From contig CAZPAH010000055.1 of the NCBI GenBank assembly GCA_964584495.1, positions 1 through 17,845 of the forward strand: 17,845 bases of DNA, given 5' to 3'. This DNA comes from CAZPAH01 sp964584495 (GTDB taxonomy: Bacteria > Krumholzibacteriota > Krumholzibacteriia > Krumholzibacteriales > Krumholzibacteriaceae). The notes beneath the pieces were generated by a model. It was not told the DNA's origin. It saw only the letters and a program-made list of their open reading frames with translations, and did no database searches. Position 1 is the first letter of the stretch. Every line of letters starts with the position of its first letter. The position numbers and the translations under genes were made by a program. Shown here piece by piece: positions 7,203 through 13,537 of the stretch.

Positions 7203-7607
7203 CTATTCCTTTTCGGGCTCCGATTCCTTGGCGGGTTCCGCTTCCTTCTTCGAATCGGGTTGCGGCACGTTACCCAGCACTTCATCCACATTTTTCTGCT
7301 CTTCCGGAACCATCGTTCCCATCTGCTGCCTCTGGGCGGCCCTGCGAAGGGCGCTGTCGACTTCCTTTCCACCCTTTCCTGCGGAAAGAAAAGCGAGGGA
7401 CAGGGAAGATATCATAAAGATAACAGCCAGATAGGTGGTCGCTCTACTCAAGAAGGTCGCCGTTTCACGTCCTCCGAGTATCGCCTGGCCGCCTCCTCCT
7501 CCGAATGCTCCGGAGAGTCCGCCCCCCTTGCTCGACTGCATCAGGACGACGATTATAAGCAGGAGGCATGCGATCACATGCACTATTACAAATACGTCAA
7601 ACAACAT
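7203..7607 (-). CDS. secG: Preprotein translocase subunit SecG
   Basis: SecG is the small third subunit of the SecYEG channel and aids SecA-driven export across the inner membrane. The product has two membrane helices (about residues 3-22 and 52-74). They are joined by the signature loop MQSSKGGGLSGAFGGGGG, followed by a charged C-terminal tail rich in Glu, Lys and Pro that makes it longer (134 residues) than the usual 70-110. I chose ATG at 7607, giving MLFDVFVIVH as in typical SecG. A TTG at 7613 two codons upstream has a slightly better-spaced AAGG site and is an alternative (136 residues). It has its own promoter in the gap after tpiA and is followed by tRNA-Leu. Its link to gap-pgk-tpi genes is common in bacteria. 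Confidence 0.95.
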   Translation of the reverse strand: MLFDVFVIVHVIACLLLIIVVLMQSSKGGGLSGAFGGGGGQAILGGRETATFLSRATTYLAVIFMISSLSLAFLSAGKGGKEVDSALRRAAQRQQMGTMVPEEQKNVDEVLGNVPQPDSKKEAEPAKESEPEKE

Positions 7608-7633
7608 AGTCAAACCAACCTTTTTAAAAGAGT

Positions 7634-7662
7634 AGTTTAATTAAAAAACCGGCTCCAGTCAA
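7634..7662 (-). promoter_or_regulatory. Putative secG promoter
   Basis: On the minus strand TTGACT (complement at 7657-7662) and TAAACT (7634-7639) are separated by 17 bases: 5/6 and 4/6 matches to the sigma-70 consensus. Transcription would start near 7627, about 20 bases before the secG ATG, and would include the tRNA gene. Confidence 0.6.
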
Positions 7663-7680
7663 ACAAATAATATGAGATGA

Positions 7681-7698
7681 GGTTATAACCGGGCGGTT
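7681..7698. repeat. Overlapping palindromes upstream of the secG promoter
   Basis: GGTTATAACC (7681-7690) is a perfect 10-base palindrome. It overlaps AACCG-GG-CGGTT (7687-7698), a second inverted repeat sharing the AACC bases. They lie about 19-36 bases upstream of the secG -35 box. A regulator site or competing hairpins in a tpiA read-through transcript are both possible. Confidence 0.4.
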
Positions 7699-7704
7699 TG
7701 GGTA

Positions 7705-7734
7705 AATATAGGCCGCCGATAGGTTCAGGCGGCC
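7705..7734 (-). terminator. Weak terminator-like hairpin across the tpiA stop codon
   Basis: GGCCGCC (7711-7717) and GGCGGCC (7728-7734) form a seven-base-pair GC stem whose 10-base loop contains the tpiA TGA (7725-7727). On the minus strand it is followed by TATATTT, only a partial T-run. It may slow or partly end the glycolytic transcript before the secG promoter. Confidence 0.4.
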
Positions 7735-8480
7735 GAAATGATTCCCAGAAAAGAAGATGGATCGAGAGAAGCTCCTCCTACCAGAGCCCCGTCGATATTT
7801 TCCCGTCCGAGCAGGTCGGCGGCATTTCCGGGCTTTACGCTTCCACCATACAGGATCGGAACTTCTTCGGCCGCTTCCTGATCGAACATTTCGGCAAGCA
7901 GCCCCCGTATGAGGGCATGCATCGAAGAAGCATCCTCGGGAGTTGCAGTCTTGCCCGTTCCTATAGCCCAGACCGGCTCGTACGCCACCACGATCCTCGC
8001 GATCTCGTCGTCGCGCAGACCCGAGAGAACCTCCTCGACCTGCCTGGAGACCACATCCCGGGCTTTCCCAGCCTCCCTCTCCTTGAGAAGCTCTCCGACG
8101 CAATAGATCGGGGAAAGAGAGCCCCCGAGCGCCGCCCGGAGCTTTTTCGACAGGAGGGGACCCTTTTCACCTATTATGTGCCTTCGCTCCGAATGTCCGA
8201 CAAGGACATAGCCGCAACCGAGAGAGGAGAGCATCGCCGTGGAAATCTCGCCGGTAAAGGCTCCATTACCCTCGTACCAGAGATCCTGCGCTCCGAGTCC
8301 GATACCTGTTCCTGCAATTACATCGGCCACCGCAGGTATCGTTGTAAATGGCGGTATTAAAATAACTTCGCATGAAGTCTCTATCTCTTTCAACAGATCA
8401 ACGATCCGGCCCGAGACGATCTTCCCCTCCTTGTGATCGAGGTTCATCTTCCAGTTTCCGGCCACAATCTTCCTTCGCAT
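7725..8480 (-). CDS. tpiA: Triosephosphate isomerase
   Basis: The cytoplasmic glycolytic enzyme interconverts dihydroxyacetone phosphate and glyceraldehyde 3-phosphate. The 251-residue TIM barrel carries all key sites: N9 and K11 in AGNWKMN, catalytic H96 in YVLVGHSERR, catalytic base E168 in VVAYEPVWAIGTGKTA (the flexible loop 6), and the phosphate-binding ILYGGSVKPGNA. The length is typical. ATG at 8480 follows the pgk stop by three bases, and its GAGGT site lies inside the 3' end of pgk, so the two are translationally linked. It is the fourth gene of the fba-gapA-pgk-tpiA block. A hairpin spans its stop codon. Confidence 0.98.
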   Translation of the reverse strand: MRRKIVAGNWKMNLDHKEGKIVSGRIVDLLKEIETSCEVILIPPFTTIPAVADVIAGTGIGLGAQDLWYEGNGAFTGEISTAMLSSLGCGYVLVGHSERRHIIGEKGPLLSKKLRAALGGSLSPIYCVGELLKEREAGKARDVVSRQVEEVLSGLRDDEIARIVVAYEPVWAIGTGKTATPEDASSMHALIRGLLAEMFDQEAAEEVPILYGGSVKPGNAADLLGRENIDGALVGGASLDPSSFLGIISAA

Positions 8481-8483
8481 ATC

Positions 8484-9713
8484 CTACCTCGATCCTCCCA
8501 CCTTCTGTGACGAGTCCGCCTCGCTCAACGCTTCGACCCCCGGAAGTTTCTTCCCCTCGAGAAGCTCCAGGGAGGCGCCCCCTCCCGTAGAGAGATGCGT
8601 TATCCTTTCCGACAGGTTCAAGGAATTGAGGGCCGCGACGCTGTCGCCCCCGCCTACGACCGATTTGGCACCCGCGTCGGTCGCTTCCGCAATCACCCTC
8701 GCTATCTTCTTCGTGCCCGAAGCGAAATTAGGCATCTCGAATATCCCCATAGGACCGTTCCAGAAAATCGTTTTCGCCTTTTTGATCTCGCTACCGAAGA
8801 TATCGACGCTCTTGACTCCGATATCCACCCCGGCCCATCCCTCCGGGATATCCCCCGTGGAGACGACCTTGTGCTCGGCGCTGTTGTCGACTTCCTTCGC
8901 CACGATACAATCGACGGGCAGAAATATCCTCTTTTCCCTTCCCTCGCCGCTCCTCGACATCAATTCCCTGCACATATCGAGATAGCTCTCGTCGACGAGA
9001 GAATCCCCTATCTCCAGCCCTACCGCTTTGAAAAAGGTAAAGGCCATCCCGCCGCCGATGATTATCCTGTCCACCCGTTCGAGCAGGTTCTTCACGAGGC
9101 CTATCTTGCCAGAGACCTTCGCCCCGCCCAACACCGCCACGAACGGCCTAGATGGAGAGGAGAGGAGGCCTCCCAGCGTCTCGAGCTCCTTCTCCATCAG
9201 AAAACCGGCAACCTTGATATCGAAAAATTTCGTAACTCCATCGGTGGACGCGTGCGCCCTGTGGGCCGTCCCGAAGGCATCGTTCGCATATATCTCGCCG
9301 TAACGGGCCAGTTTTTCCGAGAAGACCGGGTCATCATCTGTCTCTTCCCGGTAAAAACGAAGATTTTCCAGCAACAGTATCTCGCCCGGCGCGAGAGAAG
9401 AAGCCATCCTCTGAGCATCGTCGCCGATACAGTCACCGGCGAATTTTACCGGGTAGTCGATCAGCTCGCCCAGATGGTAGGCCACGACTTTGAGGCTGAG
9501 CGAGCTGTTTATCTGTCCCTTGGGTCTTCCGAGGTGCGACATGAGCACTAGCGACGCTCCCTGAGAAGTTGCATACCTGATACTGGGCAGCGCCGCTTTG
9601 ATCCGAGTGTCGTCCGCGATTCCGCCGTCATTCGAAAGCGGAACATTGAAATCAACCCTCATCAGCAATCTTTTTCCGTGCAGGTCCACATCCCTGAGAG
9701 TCATTTTCGCCAA
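8484..9713 (-). CDS. pgk: Phosphoglycerate kinase
   Basis: It transfers phosphate between 1,3-bisphosphoglycerate and ADP in glycolysis, and the reverse in gluconeogenesis. The 409-residue two-domain protein shows the substrate-binding motifs RVDFNVPL (D21, N23), R37 and SHLGRPKG (H60, R63). It also has the hinge and nucleotide parts AVLGGAKVSGKI, FWNGPMGIFE and VVGGGDSVAAL, and ends with a short Ser/Gln-rich tail. The start is TTG at 9713: AGGAGG (complement at 9721-9726) lies seven bases before it, while the in-frame ATG at 9704 is 16 bases from that site. gapA ends 36 bases upstream and tpiA starts three bases after the stop. A standalone enzyme, not a Pgk-TpiA fusion as found in some bacteria. 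Confidence 0.98.
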   Translation of the reverse strand: MAKMTLRDVDLHGKRLLMRVDFNVPLSNDGGIADDTRIKAALPSIRYATSQGASLVLMSHLGRPKGQINSSLSLKVVAYHLGELIDYPVKFAGDCIGDDAQRMASSLAPGEILLLENLRFYREETDDDPVFSEKLARYGEIYANDAFGTAHRAHASTDGVTKFFDIKVAGFLMEKELETLGGLLSSPSRPFVAVLGGAKVSGKIGLVKNLLERVDRIIIGGGMAFTFFKAVGLEIGDSLVDESYLDMCRELMSRSGEGREKRIFLPVDCIVAKEVDNSAEHKVVSTGDIPEGWAGVDIGVKSVDIFGSEIKKAKTIFWNGPMGIFEMPNFASGTKKIARVIAEATDAGAKSVVGGGDSVAALNSLNLSERITHLSTGGGASLELLEGKKLPGVEALSEADSSQKVGGSR

Positions 9714-9720
9714 GAGATTT

Positions 9721-9726
9721 CCTCCT
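9721..9726 (-). promoter_or_regulatory. Ribosome binding site deciding the pgk TTG start
   Basis: A perfect AGGAGG on the minus strand, seven bases before TTG at 9713. The nearest in-frame ATG is too far away to use it. Confidence 0.8.
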
Positions 9727-9749
9727 AAGAATTGCTCGTCGGTACAAAC

Positions 9750-10754
9750 CTATTTCTTGACCAGCAGCCTCATCATGTCAACCATCCTCATCGCGTATCC
9801 CATCTCGTTATCGTACCAGGAGAGGACCTTGAAGACTTTCGACGTGATGCCCATCGTAGCCAAGCTGTCGAATATCGAGGAGTGGCGGTTCCCGATTACG
9901 TCGAAGGAGACTATCGGATCCTCGCAATATTCCAGCACGTTCTTCATGGGACCCTGAGAAGCTTTTCTCACGGCCTCGTTAAGTTTCTCTACCGTAGTGC
10001 TTTTCTTCAGTGTCACCGTCAGGTCTACGAGCGATCCGTCCGGAACCGGCACGCGCACCGCCATGCCGTTCAGCTTCCCTTTGAGGGCCGGCATCACGAT
10101 GCCGACCGCCGCCGCGGCGCCCGTAGTGGTAGGAATCATCGATACCGCGCATGCTCTCGATCTACGCAGATCCTTGTGAGGTAAATCGAGAATACACTGA
10201 TCGTTCGTATAGGCATGGACGGTCGTCATCAGGCCGTTCGCTATCCCGAAACTATCGTGAAGGACCTTGGCCACCGGGGCCAGGCAGTTGGTCGTGCACG
10301 AAGCGGTCGAGATTACATGATGCTTGTTCTTCCTGTAGAGCTTGTCGTTGACGCCCATCACTATCATGATATCGGCATCGGGAGAGGGGGCCGATATGAT
10401 CACCTTTGAAGCGCCCGCATCGAGGTGTTTCGCCGCATCCTTGCGCTTTCTGAACCGGCCGGTCGATTCGATAACGACATCGACACCGAGTTTTCCCCAC
10501 GGAAGGGCGCCGGGATCCTTCTCGGCCAGGACCTTGACGCCTTTGCCGTCGACGGATATTCCACCCGATTTCATGACCTTAACCTTTCCGGGGAATTTCC
10601 CGTGCACCGAATCGTACTTCAGAAGATGCGCAAGTGTTGCGGCGTCGGTCAGGTCGTTGATCGCAACAATCTTGAAGCGCCTGTCACGAACGGCCTCGCG
10701 GAATACGAGCCTGCCGATTCTTCCGAATCCGTTGATCGCGATATTTATCGCCAT
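9750..10754 (-). CDS. gapA: Glyceraldehyde-3-phosphate dehydrogenase, type I
   Basis: It oxidises glyceraldehyde 3-phosphate to 1,3-bisphosphoglycerate using NAD. The Rossmann motif INGFGRIGR begins at residue 7. D34 in AINDLTD, which contacts the adenosine ribose, argues for NAD rather than NADP. Catalytic C153 lies in STASCTTNCLAP and H180 in TTVHAYTNDQ; the downstream stretch LPHKDLRRSRA and the end SWYDNEMGYAMRMVDM are family-typical. At 334 residues it is full length. ATG at 10754 has a GGAGGG site five to six bases upstream. fba ends 28 bases upstream and pgk begins 36 bases downstream. It is cytoplasmic and probably co-transcribed with both. Confidence 0.98.
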   Translation of the reverse strand: MAINIAINGFGRIGRLVFREAVRDRRFKIVAINDLTDAATLAHLLKYDSVHGKFPGKVKVMKSGGISVDGKGVKVLAEKDPGALPWGKLGVDVVIESTGRFRKRKDAAKHLDAGASKVIISAPSPDADIMIVMGVNDKLYRKNKHHVISTASCTTNCLAPVAKVLHDSFGIANGLMTTVHAYTNDQCILDLPHKDLRRSRACAVSMIPTTTGAAAAVGIVMPALKGKLNGMAVRVPVPDGSLVDLTVTLKKSTTVEKLNEAVRKASQGPMKNVLEYCEDPIVSFDVIGNRHSSIFDSLATMGITSKVFKVLSWYDNEMGYAMRMVDMMRLLVKK

Positions 10755-10782
10755 GCTAACCCTCCTTTAATGATCACTTCGC

Positions 10783-11706
10783 TCAGGAAGCCTTTCCGAC
10801 GCTGCCGAAGAGCTTCATCTTATGGCGGACTACGCCCTCTATCGCATCCCTGCCCGCCCCCAGGTAATTTCTCGGATCGAAAACCGACGGGTTCTCGGAA
10901 AGGTATTTTCTCATGAAGGCCGTGAAGGCTATCCTCATATCGGTGTCTATGTTGACCTTGCATATCCCCAGTCCGACGGCCTTCGAGATCGCCTCGTCGG
11001 GAACCCCCCGCGTATCGATCAGCTCGGCTCCGAAAGCGTTCCCGACCTTTACGTGCTCCTGGTTCACGCCCGAGGCTCCATGCAGCACCAATGGAACGGA
11101 TACAACGGAAGCTATCTGCTCCAGCCTGTCCATCGCCAGCTTCGCCTCTCCTTTGAACTTGTGGGCGCCGTGTGAAGTCCCGATAGCGATCGCCAGCGAA
11201 TCGACACCGGTCTTCTCGACGAAACTGGCCGCTTCGTCGGGATCGGTGAAGATTGCATCCTTTCCGTCGACGGATACATGATCCTCGATTCCGGCCAGCC
11301 TGCCGAGCTCCCCCTCGACCGAAATTCCGGCCGGTTTCGCCTTTTCGACTACCTCGCGTGTCACGGCGACATTTTCATCGAACGGCAGTTGCGAACCGTC
11401 GATCATAACCGACGTGAAGCCCCCCTCGATGCACATGTCGATAATTTTCATATCCTTACCGTGATCGAGATGAAGCGAGATCTTGATATCCTTTTCCTGA
11501 GCGGCGGTCCTGGCCAAGGCTACTATGTTGGCGAATCCGGCATACTTAATCGCACCCTGCGATACCGCCAGTATCGCGGGACTCTTGAGTTCCTCGGCCA
11601 CCGAGGTGATCGCCTGCACGAACTCCATGTTGTTGATATTGAAAGCTCCAACGGCATATCCGCCCACTTTGGCGGCATCCATCAATTCCTTGTTTGTTAC
11701 CAGCAC
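10783..11706 (-). CDS. fba: Class II fructose-bisphosphate aldolase
   Basis: The zinc-dependent enzyme splits fructose 1,6-bisphosphate into the two triose phosphates and forms it in gluconeogenesis. The 307-residue barrel shows the class II active site: D81 and zinc ligand H82 in SLHLDHGKD, E133 in SVEGELGRLAG, H179 in GTSHGAHK and H209 in VLHGASG. The phosphate-binding KVNIDTDMRIAFT stretch follows. It resembles the short GatY/Fba-type enzymes of Bacillus rather than the longer E. coli FbaA. A tagatose-bisphosphate aldolase of the same fold is a less likely alternative; the gapA-pgk-tpiA neighbours favour glycolysis. The start is GTG at 11706, five bases after a GGGAGG site (complement at 11712-11717). 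It heads the glycolytic block and has a promoter just upstream. Confidence 0.95.
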   Translation of the reverse strand: MLVTNKELMDAAKVGGYAVGAFNINNMEFVQAITSVAEELKSPAILAVSQGAIKYAGFANIVALARTAAQEKDIKISLHLDHGKDMKIIDMCIEGGFTSVMIDGSQLPFDENVAVTREVVEKAKPAGISVEGELGRLAGIEDHVSVDGKDAIFTDPDEAASFVEKTGVDSLAIAIGTSHGAHKFKGEAKLAMDRLEQIASVVSVPLVLHGASGVNQEHVKVGNAFGAELIDTRGVPDEAISKAVGLGICKVNIDTDMRIAFTAFMRKYLSENPSVFDPRNYLGAGRDAIEGVVRHKMKLFGSVGKAS

Positions 11707-11729
11707 TGTAACCTCCCTTGACCGGGCAC

Positions 11730-11757
11730 AGTATAGTTAAATCCACCGCTATCTAAA
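11730..11757 (-). promoter_or_regulatory. Putative promoter of the fba-gapA-pgk-tpiA block
   Basis: On the minus strand TTTAGA (complement at 11752-11757) is followed after 16 bases by TATACT (11730-11735), a 5/6 match to the -10 consensus. The leader would be short, about 17-20 bases. It lies in the 74-base gap after comF. Confidence 0.5.
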
Positions 11758-11760
11758 CAC

Positions 11761-11770
11761 ATGCCGGCAT
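11761..11770. repeat. 10-bp palindrome next to the fba promoter
   Basis: ATGCCGGCAT is a perfect palindrome three bases upstream of the proposed fba -35 box, and about ten bases after the comF stop. Its position suits a regulator-binding half of a larger operator. There is no T-run, so it is not a terminator. Confidence 0.4.
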
Positions 11771-11780
11771 ATTGTATCAA

Positions 11781-12605
11781 CTAAATATTTTCAGGAGGTA
11801 TTTCGCCCCCGTTCCGCCTGGTCGGCTGGAACCGGTACCGAGCACCCCTAGCCCGGCCAGCGGCGAGGAGTGTCACAGAGGAAGATTCCTCCTCGAATAG
11901 AGCTTTCATACATGCGGCGGCTGTTTCCCCAGATGTCACAAGGTCATCGACAAGAATGACGTTTGTGCCGGCGATCGCCCGGGGCTTTTTCGCCCTGAAT
12001 GCATTTTTCATATTACCGGGGCGGACCTGAACCGGGAGTGTCGACTGGGGCTTCGTGTTTTTCCGTCGCTCGAGGATACCCCTCCTATAATCGAGTCTCA
12101 GAAGGGAGGCCACCTCCCTAGCAAGCAATTCGGCCTGGTTGTACCCCCTCCGAATCCTGCGCGAAGGGTGAAGAGGGACCTCCGTCACGATACTCCCATC
12201 GATATCGATTCCGCCATCTTCAGCCGACAGGGACAGCGCCCCGGCCATCCACCAGGCGAGTTGAGGAACCGCCCCCCTGCCTCCCCTGAACTTGAGGAAC
12301 CTGACGACCTCCAGCAGCGTGTCGTTGGTGAAAAAAGGAGTGACGACTCCACCTTCCCGATTGGAGCCCGGAGGGACCGGCTCGAGGGTCAGCCAGCAGG
12401 GGCCGCATAGCACCCTCGGACTTAACTTGAGCCAGGGAAAGGGATTGTAGCTGAAATCGTTATCGAAAAATGAGACCGCCGGGGGAGGCCACCCCTCTGG
12501 AAGGACCCGGCCGAACGGCTCTTGGCACGCAGATATCACTTTACCACAATGAATACATACTGATGGAACAATAAAATCCAGTATGAATGATATCAACCCC
12601 GGCAC
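11781..12605 (-). CDS. ComF family phosphoribosyltransferase-like protein
   Basis: The 274-residue protein has the ComF layout. An N-terminal zinc-ribbon-like part has Cys pairs C17-x-x-C20 and C67-x-x-C70, and a type I phosphoribosyltransferase domain follows. The latter includes the family stretch RRGYNQAELLAR (residues 152-163) and the PRPP-binding loop VILVDDLVTSGET (216-228). ComF proteins are linked to DNA uptake in naturally competent bacteria, but most homologues, often called GntX or ComFC, have no proven substrate. A long insert between the Cys pairs (residues 21-66) is larger than usual. The start is GTG at 12605 with a GGGG run five bases upstream and GAGGAG slightly farther. It is the last gene of the mrdA-rodA-pmbA-lgt-comF series, 70 bases after lgt. 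Confidence 0.88.
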   Translation of the reverse strand: MPGLISFILDFIVPSVCIHCGKVISACQEPFGRVLPEGWPPPAVSFFDNDFSYNPFPWLKLSPRVLCGPCWLTLEPVPPGSNREGGVVTPFFTNDTLLEVVRFLKFRGGRGAVPQLAWWMAGALSLSAEDGGIDIDGSIVTEVPLHPSRRIRRGYNQAELLAREVASLLRLDYRRGILERRKNTKPQSTLPVQVRPGNMKNAFRAKKPRAIAGTNVILVDDLVTSGETAAACMKALFEEESSSVTLLAAGRARGARYRFQPTRRNGGEIPPENI

Positions 12606-12675
12606 GGCATCCCCGATCTCCTCACCCTCACACCCCTATGCTCCCATAGGCCGGAATCCCATTTTCCCTCGCTTT

Positions 12676-13479
12676 TCAGCTCTTTTCTGCGGTCGGGCCC
12701 GGAGTCTCCCCTTCCGTTCCGGCTCTTTTTCTCCTTACCGCAATTATCACGATTCCGGTCAGGATCAGAAGAAAACTGATAACCTGGTTATTGGTCAGAC
12801 CGCCGGCAACAAATGCGCTATCTTCGTAGTACCGGAAGAAATCGACGATGAACCTCGCTACTCCGTACAGTATGCAGAGAGAACCGAAGGTGAAGCCGTC
12901 GTAAGGTTTTTTCCTGTCGATGAGAAGAAGAAGGATCAGGATCACCAACCCGTAGAACGAGGAATAGAGTTGAGTGGGATGGATATGGGCCCCCGGATAG
13001 ATATAACCGGCGGGGCAGGCTGCAGGGAAAACGACCCCCGTAGGCGACTTCGTCGGCGCGCCGAAGCAGCATCCGCTGAGAAAACACCCTATCCTTGTTA
13101 GAAAGATGCCAAGGCCTATGGAGGGAGAGCAGACATCGGCCACCTTTAAAAACGAGATCTTCTTGATCCTGAGATAGATTACCGCGCCGGCAAGAGCCAG
13201 AACCATACCGCCGTAGTATGTCGCTCCCCCCTGCCAAAGAGCAAAGATATCCACTATCCCGCGGAAATGATCGAGGTGCGTAAGAATATACAACCCGCGC
13301 GAGCCTATCACGGCCGAAAGGATCAGAATCACGCTCATGTCGTAGATCGTCTCGGGGGAAACGCCTCGCTTCTTCGCTCTCCGGGCCGCCAGCAGGATTC
13401 CCAGAAAGAAGCTCAGCGCGAGCATGAAACCGTAGGAATATATCTTGATCTTTCCAAGATCGATAAGTACGGGGTGCAA
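12676..13479 (-). CDS. lgt: Prolipoprotein diacylglyceryl transferase
   Basis: Lgt is an inner-membrane enzyme that moves diacylglycerol from phosphatidylglycerol onto the lipobox Cys of prolipoproteins, the first step of lipoprotein maturation. The 267-residue product has about seven membrane segments. The N-terminus reads MHPVLIDLGKIKIYSYG, as typical. The Lgt signature region is RIGCFLSGCCFG (R129 matching E. coli R143), and GVARFIVDFFR near the end carries the late essential Arg. The GGATYYGG loop has Tyr89 where E. coli has His103; this variant is seen in other phyla. The start is TTG at 13479 with AGGAGG only four bases upstream. It lies between pmbA and comF, and the lipoprotein at the left edge of the window would be one substrate. 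Confidence 0.95.
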   Translation of the reverse strand: MHPVLIDLGKIKIYSYGFMLALSFFLGILLAARRAKKRGVSPETIYDMSVILILSAVIGSRGLYILTHLDHFRGIVDIFALWQGGATYYGGMVLALAGAVIYLRIKKISFLKVADVCSPSIGLGIFLTRIGCFLSGCCFGAPTKSPTGVVFPAACPAGYIYPGAHIHPTQLYSSFYGLVILILLLLIDRKKPYDGFTFGSLCILYGVARFIVDFFRYYEDSAFVAGGLTNNQVISFLLILTGIVIIAVRRKRAGTEGETPGPTAEKS

Positions 13480-13483
13480 AATT

Positions 13484-13489
13484 CCTCCT
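13484..13489 (-). promoter_or_regulatory. Ribosome binding site deciding the lgt TTG start
   Basis: AGGAGG (within AAAGGAGG) on the minus strand, four bases before TTG at 13479. The resulting N-terminus matches the usual Lgt beginning, which supports the non-ATG start despite short spacing. Confidence 0.7.
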
Positions 13490-13537
13490 TTATGATAATT
13501 ATCCGGCCTGACGAGACGCGAACCCGCCCGGCGCGGA

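Noticed and set aside
8595..9551. A 318-codon open frame on the plus strand opposite pgk
   Set aside because: It is antisense to a complete, motif-rich pgk, has no recognisable domain and an Arg/His/Pro-rich composition typical of a shadow frame.
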